From Diabrotica undecimpunctata (Eukaryota; Arthropoda; Insecta; Coleoptera; Chrysomelidae), in assembly GCF_040954645.1 (NCBI RefSeq), contig NC_092808.1, forward strand, positions 14,871,883-14,935,882: DNA of 64,000 nucleotides. Direction: 5' to 3'. The first letter of the stretch is position 1. Every line of letters begins with the position of its first letter. Below, piece after piece: positions 1 through 10,092 of this stretch. A program made the translations under genes and the position numbers. The notes under the pieces were generated by a model. It saw only the letters and a list, made by a program, of their open reading frames with translations. It did no database searches and was not told the DNA's origin.

Positions 1-1170
1 GGTGTATTGTATATTATGCATACTACAACACTTTGAAATATTGAAACCATAAAAGCTTTCGTATACGATAGAGGGTTAAAAACACAGGTTAAAGTTATTT
101 GCGACTTCTAAAAACTGAACTGAAAACTGAAACTGTAACTAAATTACCCTTGTTTGATAGCGTTGTTACTTTAATTTTTTTACATTTTGAAAAATCGGAT
201 ATAATTTTCCAAGCACTTTTAGAATGATTAACTATCAATATTTATTTATGTATTTATTTTTTTTATATTTATATTGTTTAATAACTTTTTTTATTAATAT
301 AATGATTTTTTATATTTTCAATTTATTTACCTTTTTATTTATTTATTTTTTTTGCATTTATTTTTTTTCTTTACCAATGTATGTACAAACTTGTTATAAA
401 TTGTTCTTTATAAACTACTGCTTTAAATTCTTATTATTAAACTGCTTATGTATTGATATACAAACAACAATTGATGACGGATCAAGTCTTGAATCTAATG
501 TAAAACAGACGAAAACAGAAATATAAGACGCTGAAGAATACTTCCAAATCAATAAAACATCCATCAAATCAAATTAGCCCCAGGTGCCGTTATTATAGAT
601 AAAAAATTGTTCTAGTCCGGCAAACAATGTAAATTTTGCATTATAAACGGTAATTACTCATTTTCATGGACAATAAAACCATTTATTGTAATTCGTTACC
701 GTCTGACCTCGTCATAAGTCAATGGTAGATACATTTGTGAATGAAATGATACATTAGATCATTATTTTAAGATAATGGTCAGTGCGTGGCCTAAGTCTTA
801 GGTGTTGATGTAAGAGGTGATCAATTTATTCTTCAGGATCTGCCTGGCGTTTAAGTAGTCAAGGTTCGTTGATATATGCATCCGCCCGAAAGTCATTAAG
901 ATAATTAAAGAATATAGTCGAATTCCTGAATGGTATTAATAATAACTCCTTGAAATGTTATTTGATACATAAAATATTTGATAATAATGATCCACGATAT
1001 TTAATCTTATAATATTTCGTTGTTTTAAAGTCATTACCATAAATAGCAGAGATATCTACGAGTATACGTAATTTTTTCCTACTTTTTTTCTTTTAATACA
1101 ACTAAAGCAGTTTTAGAATTTTTAAATGGATAAAAGTCGATACTCTAGTCGTCAGAGACGAAAATGCTTC
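1..1170. other. AT-rich non-coding stretch
   Basis: No coding similarity seen. An open frame at 224-526 is T-rich low-complexity sequence (mostly F, L, Y, I) and is not believable as a protein. No TIR or tail could be assigned. Confidence 0.6.
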
Positions 1171-1345
1171 CAAAAATCATACGAACAAGCTGAATTTTGT
1201 CGAGCATATTAATTTTGGGACATTAAAAAAATGTTAAAAAGTTTATCACTTTTACCCCCGGGCTTTTCCCTAAAACACCCACGGAGGAGGGCAAAAACAC
1301 AAAAAAAAAATCAATTTACCAAGAATCTGTACACCTTAGAAAAAA
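1171..1345 (+). repeat. Dispersed repeat, copy 1 (CCCCCGGGCTTT-type)
   Basis: Shares an ordered set of blocks with two other places in the window: GAACAAGCTGAATTTTG, then ATTAATTTTGGGAC, an A-run, then TTTACCCCCGGG and CCCTAAA. The other copies are at about 2790-2985 on the minus strand and 62655-62815 on the plus strand. The open frame at 1231-1419 is repeat-derived rather than a gene. The repeat class is not recognised. Confidence 0.7.
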
Positions 1346-1410
1346 TATTTCAAATAAAAAATGTAGCTGAGATAATTTTAATCAAAAATGTTAATAAGTT
1401 CAATAAAAAA

Positions 1411-2370
1411 ATTTTTTGAATAAAATCCTTTATAAAAAGGTATATAAAAAAACCCAGTTGGGCTATGTTAAATTGACAAAACGTTTTCGGAATAAGTATT
1501 CCATCATCAGTGTCCTAAAAAGTATTTAACCACTTAATTAAAAAGAACATGAAATAATTTAAGTTTTGACTAAGGTTTGACTAATATTAAATTAAATTTT
1601 CACATATTAAATATATTAATTCCTATACTTTTTCAAGTACCCAACCTTTCCACCTGTGTCCAGTTTCCATTTTCCAGGTACCAAATGTTATTAAAACATA
1701 AAGGGCCTTATATTAGAATCTTTTCATCACACCACTTGACACTGTATAGTTGGTTGCCTAACTATAATCACATAATTTTCTCACCACAATTTCATTTCAC
1801 ATACATAATTTATAACAATAACATTGATGGTTGATACTGTTATAATTTTATTTTATTTCAACTTTCACAATTTTTAAACAAGGTTGGCTTCTGTCTTAAA
1901 TAGACATCTACAGTTACACTGACTGCTCTGTCACAGCTTCCGTCATAACCTGCCAAGATTGTCGTTTCAATCAGTTGCTTTAATAAAGTCCTCGTAGACA
2001 TACCGTCTCAGGACTTGCAACTTAATGTAGAGTCATATGTCTCCATGTTACCAATCCAACGGTAACTTTACCATCTTAATTTTAAATTAGACATAATGTA
2101 AACTAAATTTCATTTAGTAATTTTTAAAGGGTTTTTACCCCCATATTTAGTGGCTACATCCATGTATTAACTTGTAAGTATTAACCACATTTTACATTAA
2201 CATTAGTCAAAACTTAAATTATTTCATGTTCTTTTTAATTAAGTGGTTAAATACTTTTTAGGACACTGATGATGGAATACTTATTCCGAAAACGTTTTGC
2301 CAATTTAACATAGCCCAACTGGGTTTTTTTATATACCTTTTTATAAAGGATTTTATTCAAAATTTTTTTT
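1411..2370. mobile_element. Foldback/MITE-like element with ~165-bp inverted arms
   Basis: The left arm (about 1411-1572) and right arm (about 2204-2370) are nearly identical in inverted orientation. Both carry AACCCAGTTGGGCTATGTTAA, the block AAAACGTTTTCGGAATAAG, and CATCAGTGTCCTAAAAAG. The roughly 630-bp interior has no believable ORF. Long arms around a non-coding core fit a non-autonomous foldback element mobilised in trans; the superfamily is not determined. The open frame at 2247-2438 is the right arm read through. Confidence 0.8.
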
Positions 2371-2785
2371 AATATATGGTATACAGCCAAATACAGGAAC
2401 TTAGTTTCCTTGTGAATGTTCAATAAAATTTGTATCATCTCGACGGTAAAAATTCGATATCTTTTGATTCAAGTGACCTATCGACAAAAATCGAGATGCA
2501 TTTGTTACGTTCCAAATTTAAAGTAGAAAGTCCCACCTCTATTTTCAAAAATTTAAACAATTCTAGACGTGTAAGATCGGTTGCCTATAATATATTATAA
2601 GCAAGGTGGCGAAAATAAAATTAGTAGTTTTCAAATAAGGGCGATGTCTGGCAAATTGTGCTGAAGTTAAGGGAATGTCCTCTTTTTGTGAAGAAACTAA
2701 TTTAGATCGTTCGTTACCTTGGACGAATTGGGATCACAAAATTTAAATGTTTAAATCTCGGTATTATTCATTCACATTTTGTTTT
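2371..2785. other. Non-coding stretch
   Basis: No coding similarity, tail or inverted repeat recognised between the foldback element and repeat copy 2. Confidence 0.5.
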
Positions 2786-2789
2786 TTTG

Positions 2790-2985
2790 CTGCTGTTAGA
2801 TGTGGGATCTGGAAGGGTTTTTTGGGAATATCCACAATTTCGCGAGGGGGGATCCAGCGAGGGGAGCTTTAGGGGGAAACCCGGGGGTAAAAGTTCTAAA
2901 ATTTTTTGCATTTTTTTTGTGGTCCCAAAATTAATATTCTCTGCAAAATTCAGCTTGTTCGTTTGATTTTTAGGGGTCAACTTTT
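2790..2985 (-). repeat. Dispersed repeat, copy 2
   Basis: Reverse-complement copy of the repeat at 1171-1345, with the same AAGCTGAATTTTGC, ATTAATTTTGGGAC and TTTACCCCCGGG blocks in the same order. Copies 1 and 2 flank the foldback element in opposite orientation. The 70-codon open frame at 2768-2980 is contained in the repeat and is not taken as a gene. Confidence 0.7.
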
Positions 2986-3178
2986 TAACAACTGGTCTAC
3001 TAGGGGCAAAAGGGGTTTTGTGGCCGATTGACGTCCATGAGATATTACAGCAGATTCCTAATCTTAATTTTCAACGTGATAATCCGAATTTTTGAACAGG
3101 AATTTGTTATTAACAAATTAATTGTTTAAATGCTTATACCTAATAAACTAATAAAGATATACCCTTTTTCAAATAATG

Positions 3179-3203
3179 TCTTCTTTTCTTTTCTTTTCTT
3201 TTA
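3179..3203. repeat. (TTTTC)n microsatellite
   Basis: Roughly five consecutive TTTTC units, read directly from the sequence. Confidence 0.85.
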
Positions 3204-3712
3204 AAAAGACAAATTAAACAAACTTTGAAAAATTAAAATCGGTTTATTAAAAGCCGATATTTTGTAAATTTATTATCAGAAAATAACAAATTATGAACTA
3301 TATCGGACATTTTTGCTTATAACTTTTCTTTAGCTCAAAGTAAAAAGATTTAAAGCAATTCATTTTATCGCTATTGGACACAAAACTCTCTGAGAAGAGA
3401 TAATCTTTAATACTATGGTAAACAAAACTCTCTTTTGACCAGTAGACGATGTTAACAAAAAAGCCGAGTGTTGCTATTGTCAGGCTTTTTAAAAACTAAA
3501 TTTCAGTGCCACAAAAACTGTAACCAATGCACACAAACACAAAGATGAATGGATTGCATGACAACAAAAAATAGAGCATACGCATATTATGAACATATTA
3601 AACGGTTCGTATCTTTAACTGGTAATATACATCGCCTGTAGAAACAAATTACACCAATATATTAGGTACTCGCACGTTCTCATGATCTGAGCAATCAGAA
3701 TGTACAAAAAGT

Positions 3713-3952
3713 ATGGTCAATAATTGGTTCAAACAGCGACAGTGGCCGGAGCTCCTGCTGATGGTGCTGCGAGGCGCGGTCCTTTCACATCATCAACGCG
3801 AATCGAACAAAGCAACATTGCCGGATTTACTAGATTTAGTTAAAGTTATAAATTTTTGGGTATTGATTAAATTTTTATATGCTGGTACAATATTTGGGTT
3901 ACATAGACGTCGTTTTTATAGAAAAAGAGTAAAGCTGCAAAAATTTGCGTAA
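3713..3952 (+). CDS. Hypothetical 79-codon ORF, doubtful
   Basis: The frame runs from ATG to TAA. Its first third (about 3730-3800) is distinctly GC-richer than the surroundings and encodes a basic/hydrophobic segment (RQWPELLLMVLRGAVL); the remainder returns to local AT-rich composition. No domain, signal peptide or family resemblance is recognised. It could be a fragment of an unrecognised element or chance. Listed because of the base composition only. Confidence 0.15.
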   Translation: MVNNWFKQRQWPELLLMVLRGAVLSHHQRESNKATLPDLLDLVKVINFWVLIKFLYAGTIFGLHRRRFYRKRVKLQKFA

Positions 3953-3971
3953 CTAGTTCATTATTTCAAAC

Positions 3972-4080
3972 AGGTTGTGCGTGCGTATGTGCATACCTGT
4001 GTGCTCGTGTGTATATGCGTGCGTGTGTGCGCGTGTGTGTGCGTGTCGCGCGCGCGCTTGTGTGTGTATGTGTGTGTGGA
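3972..4080. repeat. (GT)n/(GC)n interrupted simple repeat
   Basis: About 110 bp made almost only of GTGT, GCGT and a CGCGCGCGC core. This is alternating purine-pyrimidine sequence, the type able to adopt Z-form DNA. Confidence 0.85.
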
Positions 4081-4639
4081 GAGAAAAATAGCATTTAAAA
4101 AAAGAATTTCTTGCCAAATAACTTTGTTATAAAGATATTTAAATTTTTATCTTAGATTTGTTCATTTACGGAATGTAACAAGGAAGGAAAATCTTTTAAG
4201 TTTAAGCTATATATAGGTTTAAACCATAATCAGAGTTCAACATACTGCGAAAAGCTTTACAAAGTGAAGGAGCACAATTTGCTTTTATAAATGTTATTAT
4301 CCTTATAAATCCTTCTGTGAAGGTGTAAGCTATTCCAACGTTTACTAAATACCTTGATAGTCATTTGTTCTACTTTTTCTATGCAATCAATATTTTGTCT
4401 TGGTGGTAGATTACTAGTCTTTTTCCAGGGAGTTTTTAATAGTTTCAGCTTATTATTCGTTCCTATATATTATCCCGTTTTCTTCGTATATTCTCGCTTT
4501 GACCAATTTAAGTATTATTTTAGAATTCGCAAAAAACGTTTTACTAGAACTCCGGAAATTAGATAACCTCATAAAACAGTAGTGAATTGTATTGCAACAT
4601 TGACATTAATAATTCAGCCCTCAGTTAAATCCTGTTTAA

Positions 4640-5190
4640 TCCATTTCGAAAAACTTCAATAAGTACTTACTTTTTCGTTTCTGGATCCGACAGTTTTTCT
4701 GTTCAATATCGGGCTACGTCTACACCCTTTGTATTTGCGAGCCATAAATCATCGAGAGTGCACTGTGATGAGCAAAGTGCATACTCTCAGGTGCTCCACG
4801 TTCTGTATTTCCCCATATTCACAAAGTGTGTCGCTGTCTGTCTTGATGCCCCATTTAATGAGGTTCTGTTTTACAGGGGCAACACCTGTGCGTATGCGAT
4901 TGAGTGTCCGCCAGGTTCTCCAGTCCAGGTTTATTCCATTAGGTCCTACTGGATGTAGGGGAAACAGTTCGGGTGGTTCGACGCTGACATTTCGCATAAA
5001 CCTTTTCCTTGATTTAAGTCGGCTGATTCCTGGCGGTTCGTCAAACCCGCATAATTGGTGACTTTCATCTAAAGTTTGCCTGAACTTCTCCACATATTGT
5101 GAGGCGCATCTACGGTTGTCTGGTGATGCGAATCCAGCTACCCGGTACAGTAGGGGTAGAGGGGTAGGCTTCAATAGAAGACATCAATAA
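4640..5190 (-). pseudogene. Jockey-like LINE, 3' end (RT C-terminal region)
   Basis: The minus-strand frame at 4749-5174 encodes the tail of a non-LTR retrotransposon polyprotein. It has the typical TLNRIRTG motif, then a knuckle-like C-EYGEIQNVEH-x4-C segment (the second Cys is Tyr here). Jockey-clade ORF2 proteins end this way. After a stop the reading continues in another frame towards 4640 (NRKTVGS...). RT, endonuclease and 5' end are absent, so this is a 5'-truncated dead copy. Clade assignment is from motif resemblance only. Confidence 0.7.
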
Positions 5191-5293
5191 ATAAAACTGC
5201 ACAAAACAAATTTTGGCATGATTGCTTTAATACATAACTAATATTCATAAATATTCATAAAATATACAAGTAATATATTTTCTGTATTCTAAA

Positions 5294-6870
5294 TTATTGA
5301 CAAAATGTCGTCCTTAAGGCCCTCTTCGCAAACTCATACGTTTTGGTGTCCCCATCTAATCTTTCAATAATTTTGGCTTGTTCGTCGTAAAAACTCTTAA
5401 AATAAGTTAAATCTTCTTGCTCCACCCAATGCTCTCCAAAGTAGGAGTCTACTAACTGCTTAACGTCCTTAACTTTCTGAATCTCAACAACTTCCATCTG
5501 GGTTGCTCGTTTTCCACGTTTAAAAATTGGTTTTGCCTCTCCTATATCGCTGTTATAGTTTTCCTCGCCTATAACTTTTATTTTGACTTCATTTTTTTAA
5601 TTATAATTCTTTTGACAGTCGAAATCTTAAAATGCCAGGACAAAAAACACATTTGAAATATTGCTTTGCCACTTCCTTCCAGGACTTTACTCCACTACTT
5701 TTTTTCAATTTAGTAATGGTTGCCTTTCCATAAAAATATTAATGTACGTTTCAGGACTAGTAATTTCAATAATCGCCCTTAATTTTTTTTCTATGATACC
5801 AAGAACCCGATCTGATGGTAGAAAGGAATGTCCTTTAATGGGAGATATCAGTTCAATTTCTTTAATGTGTGATGGTGTGTTTTGAACTAGAAAATAAATT
5901 GCGACCATTGCGACCATAGTTAAGTTTCTGTTTTGTCGTCCGCAGACATCCGCACTTAATCTTAAATCAATCCGCACATAATCATAATCTTGCTGTAAGT
6001 GGATAAATTATTTTAGACTTGATGAGCAATGAAAAACTGCTGAAGCAATTTCATTTAATCCTTTAAGAAATTTTTGCGCCATCCAGGTGAGTAGAAACAC
6101 ACTGTTGTAAAGTTTGGCCTTTGAGAAACCTTCTACGACTGTAAAGTTATATGTGTATAGTTAACGGCTGTAATAGGCGATTTGGTCGTGTGCTTTCGGA
6201 TTGAACAAGTTCTTTTCAAAAGATAAAACGAGGATATCTGGCTTTGTTTCCCCCAACTTATATAAAAATGTTTTGCCTTTAAGTACATAAATTCTTTCCT
6301 GAATTTGAAGCTGATTATGTACCTCGTTTTTTTGTTTTATTTTCTCAGTTAAAGAACTTAACCGGGAGCGTGTATTAGATTCTGGCAAACCAAAGCCGAT
6401 GTTATGTTCTAGGCAAAATATATTTAAAAAAAAAGTTTTTTTTATCTTTTAAATTGTTTCAGATACGTGGTCATTATACATTGTGAGTAGTTTATTAATA
6501 GTTAAATCAGAAGCCAAATACTGTCGGTTCCTTTTTTCTCTACAATACTGGACATCAGAACATTGCAATTTTTCAAGAAACATTTTGACTGCCTGTGTTT
6601 TTTGACCATAAAGTGGTTTTTGTTTTAAACCACCTCAATTCTCTTTCGAAGGCAAGCCGTTTTGTAAAAAATGCGACCAATTTTTTGAATGCGATTCTTG
6701 GAAACTTAGAGAATATCCTTAAATGCATTTTTACATACCTGTATTTGGAAGTACTTCGTTTCACTTATTTTTACAAAGTATTTGATAGCTACCGACTTTC
6801 TAGATGAACCTGCTTTTTTTGCTCTAGATCTTGAAGGGATACTGACAGACATTATATTTCAAGATAATGT
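5294..6870 (-). pseudogene. DUF7869-type gene, locus 1 (degenerate)
   Basis: Reading the minus strand from about 6870 down, successive segments in shifting frames reconstruct the order seen in a large family of uncharacterised metazoan proteins carrying DUF7869. First comes an N-terminal part with YFQIQVCKNAFKDIL (about 6750-6700), then FLEKLQCSDVQYCREKR (about 6580-6530). Next is LEHNIGFGLPESNTRS (about 6410-6360), then a helical segment to AHDQIAYYSR. The signature CGRQNRN (about 5935) follows, then GHSFLPSDRV (about 5830) and a C-terminal tail ending at 5294. Several frameshifts and stops interrupt it, and the Cys pair usual after the FG-P block is replaced (SRLSS). Family function is unknown. 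A MULE element begins just upstream. The reading as one gene is an inference from motif order; the family name is from memory. Confidence 0.65.
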
Positions 6871-6940
6871 TGTATTGTTCAGTCTTAGTTTTTGGAGAAT
6901 AAAATAGGACATGAAAATTTTTATTATCTTGCACTGGGCG

Positions 6941-8808
6941 TAGGAAATTTCGACACTAAGCAGGTAGCGACTAAAATTTAATGGCAATTTTCGACACCAG
7001 CCCCAATTTCCGTTTTTATCTTACAGGTATATTCGACACCAAATAAATATAGCTGTGACATAAATAAAATACCATAATTAATTAATTTATTTATTTTAAT
7101 AAGAGTAATGTGCATTTTATTTCTTTATAACTGTAATAATATCTAAATATAATACAACTAGTACCTAATTTTTGTACATTTTACCGTTAATATACTAGTA
7201 TACAATGATTTATTTGCTATTATAGGAATGATAAGATACAGCTTTTATAAAATCTAACCTACGTATTTGTTGGGATCGTAGTTTATCCATCATTTTCTCC
7301 AAAAATGCCAATTTAGCCTTAACAGTAGTATCTTTGATTTTTGCTGGTATATGTAAACTATTTATTTTGACATAAGTGTCTACTTGAAATTCTTTTAATT
7401 TTTCAATAAAAATAAAAATAGAAGGATGTGTTGAATAAAAAGAAGAATTAAATCTCGAATGAAAGGATTCACAGGCATTTGTGATCCTCGCAATAGACGG
7501 ATTCTGATTAGACCATATGTGTGGTGGAAATAGAGCGCTATCGAAAATGTAATTTTCCAGTAAATAATCTGCATATATATCAAGTGTTGCGTTTATAGGT
7601 TTATATGACATTAAATCATAAAGAAAGCATTCTTCAACTTCTGCTGGATTTAAATAAGTTAAACCAAACGTATGCCTTAACCATTTTCCAATTTCTGAAT
7701 TTGTATCCTTATATTCTTGTACCAAACCCAAAGATTGAATTTTTTTAAACCAGTTTTGGTGTAAGTGAATACGGCATTCACTAATTTTTGCATTGGGCCA
7801 CATATACAATAAAGCACAGTGAATTGCTTTTTCAAAGTCCACAAATATTTCAGTTGGCTCTTATGATAATTGAAATGTTTCAAAAATCTTAGACCTTAAT
7901 AAAGAAAATAAAGTTTTGTATGTCATTGACAATTTGTCCTTTAACAAACAGTATGCTAAAGGAACATAATGTCCATTTTCCAAGCCATGTATAGTAAATA
8001 ATTGTAGAAAATATTTGGTACTGTATGAAAATGTACCATCCATATACAAAGTTTTTAATTTACACAACAAACGAATATTTGTCTCGCATGAAAATACAAT
8101 TACATTTAATTCAGGATGATTTAAAAACAAAAAACTTTCATTGCGACAGGTTTTAGGAGAATAATTACTAACCGCGTTATGGACTTCTGATATGCTTCTT
8201 GGTAACGGACCTGGTAACAGTTTACGACGACAGTTGTAAATGTTCTTTCTTATGCTAGCTATGTCAGGAACCGTCAGCAAATTGGCATCACACTCAGCAA
8301 CAGCAGTTCTTGTAATTTTGGCAGGCTTTTCCGATATGTCCTTTTGGGCTTTTCTTTTACATGCATTGGTTACCATCTTTACTTCAAGCTTTTTTGGATC
8401 GGCTTCATGATTATGTAATAAATCACTTCTTGTGATGGTGAGGTCCTCACAGCCTATTGTAAACACTTTTGCGGAACACTTAGTGTTTCTTTGAATGCAG
8501 CGCCAAAATATCTCGCCGCTTTTTAACACTTTCTGTTTCGAGAACGAATGATGCTCCACCACTAATAAATCTCGATCACGGGAACTTTTTATCAAACTCA
8601 TTTTTTAAATATCCGTATACGTGCACAAGTCAACGTCAAGCAAGAAATAAATTACAACTGAAATAATTTAGTCACAAGTACACAAGTGCCACGCCCCCCG
8701 CCGTGACAATAAATATTGGGAAAATCCGCTTGTCCTGCTTGGGTGCAAATGTCCATCGCCGCTAATTACCTACCTACCTGCTTTACGCCGCGGTGTCGAA
8801 ATTTCCTA
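6941..8808 (-). mobile_element. MULE DNA transposon with short TIRs
   Basis: The block TAGGAAATTTCGACAC at 6941-6956 recurs as its reverse complement at 8793-8808, each followed inward by AAGCAGGTAG after a small gap. Between them lies a complete MULE transposase gene on the minus strand. The motif TTCGACACC also recurs at about 6990 and 7032 (left) and, outside the proposed right TIR, at about 8855. No convincing 8-10 bp target-site duplication could be found at the proposed borders, so the true ends may lie slightly outside. The right flank (about 8690-8890) is GC-rich for this window. Confidence 0.65.
7210..8601 (-). pseudogene. FLYWCH-MULE transposase with one in-frame stop
   Basis: Encodes about 463 residues in a single frame, interrupted only by a TAA at 7863-7861. 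The N-terminal ~70 residues form a FLYWCH-type zinc finger: FWRCIQRNTKCSAK followed by HNHE. Residues ~160-246 and the part after the stop form the MULE (Mutator-like, DDE-type) domain: LYMDGTFSYSTKYF with the first Asp, HYVPLAYCLLKDK, and after the stop VDFEKAIHCALL with the second Asp. Then come CRIHLHQNWFKKI, IGKWLRHTFGL and ACESFHSRFNSSF. The start ATG at 8601 begins the finger and is preceded by TIR-proximal DNA. Length and domain order fit a full transposase of this type. Such genes move by cut-and-paste and act in the nucleus. The single stop suggests recent inactivation, but readthrough or an assembly error is possible. Confidence 0.85.
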
Positions 8809-8869
8809 TAATAAAATTTGACCCTTCGATTACCCCAGGTACAAAGACAATTTGGTGTCGAAAGTTCGC

Positions 8870-9945
8870 CCGCCGCTTGCATTGTAAGTATTGAATAGCG
8901 ATATGTTTTTCCCGTTGAATGCTTCCTTTTTGGGAAAACAGTTGTAAATTTACGTGTCTATAAAAGAGGAACAAAAACATGACCTAAAATGTTCAAATTA
9001 GAAACGTGTATAGATTACATTGTCAATTTTGCTATTTTTCTTCCATTTTGTAGGATCACTGGAACTGCATCTCCATTTTCCTTGTTCCACGGGAAAGCAA
9101 AATGATTCATTATTATCCATAATGTTATTAAATATTTAATAATTTTTTGTCCAAGAAGTGTTTAAATTTCAACAGAACAAAACGTTTTCAAGTCGTTCGT
9201 GTGATAGATATTATAATAATTGTTCAGTGACGCATACAAAATACAAATTCTGAGTTTCTATTGATCGCCCGACAAGCTGAGGTTGGAATGATAAACGATG
9301 ATGATAAGGCAAATTACGGACTGATGCTTGGATCTTCGTGTGCTTTTAATTCAGGATAAAGGGAGTTTTGGTCAGTTTTAAGTGACTTAACGTATAGGTG
9401 GTTATTAATAGATACCATAATCACCCGTATCTTGTATTTTTTTTTTAATTGGATAAGAACCTGCATGTTCTACAAATAATTTTGCAAAATAAAACTTATT
9501 TAGAAAGTAAGTAAGAAAGATACATTTTAATTTAATAGTAAACCACTTAGATAAATGCAAAGAGAATGATGATTATAAGTTTAACTGTGTCGACGTGGCA
9601 ACACCGATCTCAGATTATTTGACAATGGTATGCTACCAGAGTGCATTTCAAGGCCGATGGAAATCACTTTCGATTTTTATTTAGAATTATGTCATATTGT
9701 ATGAGGCGTGTCCATATACATCGGTATAATTCGCTACAAAAATAAATGAAGAAATTCCATCTTGGGCTGAAGAACGATTCTTATCGATATCGAGATGTTC
9801 TTGAAAATATATCGAATATCGTTTGTTGTTAAATCTATTCTTGCTGAATCATTACAACTTTTACATGTATTAACCTTCTACCTTATGAAATTTAATTGTC
9901 TAAGAACAAGGAAATGAAGAAAGAAAGGAAGTATATTTAGTAGAA
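8870..9945. other. Non-coding stretch
   Basis: Nothing recognised. Several short open frames have no family resemblance. Confidence 0.5.
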
Positions 9946-9946
9946 T

Positions 9947-10092
9947 CTTCTTCTTCTTCAGCCTCTATGCATCCACTCCTGGACAAAGGCCATCCCATGA
10001 GTTCTCCACTTTTCTCTGGTTTGTGCTATTTGGTGCCAGTTTCTCCACACTTTCCTAGTTTGGTCGTGTGTCCTAGAGACATTTACTCTTCG
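9947..10092 (-). pseudogene. LINE 3' end with (GAA)n tail
   Basis: On the minus strand a short peptide resembles the extreme C-terminus of a LINE ORF2: TRKVWRNWHQIAQTREKW, then FVQEWMHRG and a stop. It is followed directly by GAAGAAGAAGAAG at 9960-9947. The remainder of the element is absent. The tail type is shared with several other LINE ends in the window. Confidence 0.55.

Larger units (their letters stand above)
2986..4640. other. Intergenic stretch with simple repeats
   Basis: Mostly AT-rich non-coding sequence. It holds a (TTTTC)n tract, a GT/GC-rich simple repeat and one short open frame, listed separately. The open frame at 4354-4566 has no recognisable features. Confidence 0.5.

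Noticed and set aside
224..526. 100-codon ORF
   Set aside because: Low-complexity F/L/Y/I translation of a T-rich tract; no domain.
4729..5061. Plus-strand ORFs at 4729-5061 and 4758-4958
   Set aside because: Antisense shadows of the Jockey-like LINE end on the minus strand.
8783..8980. Minus-strand ORF ending in IGNFDTAA
   Set aside because: Overlaps the MULE right end and flank; no family resemblance.
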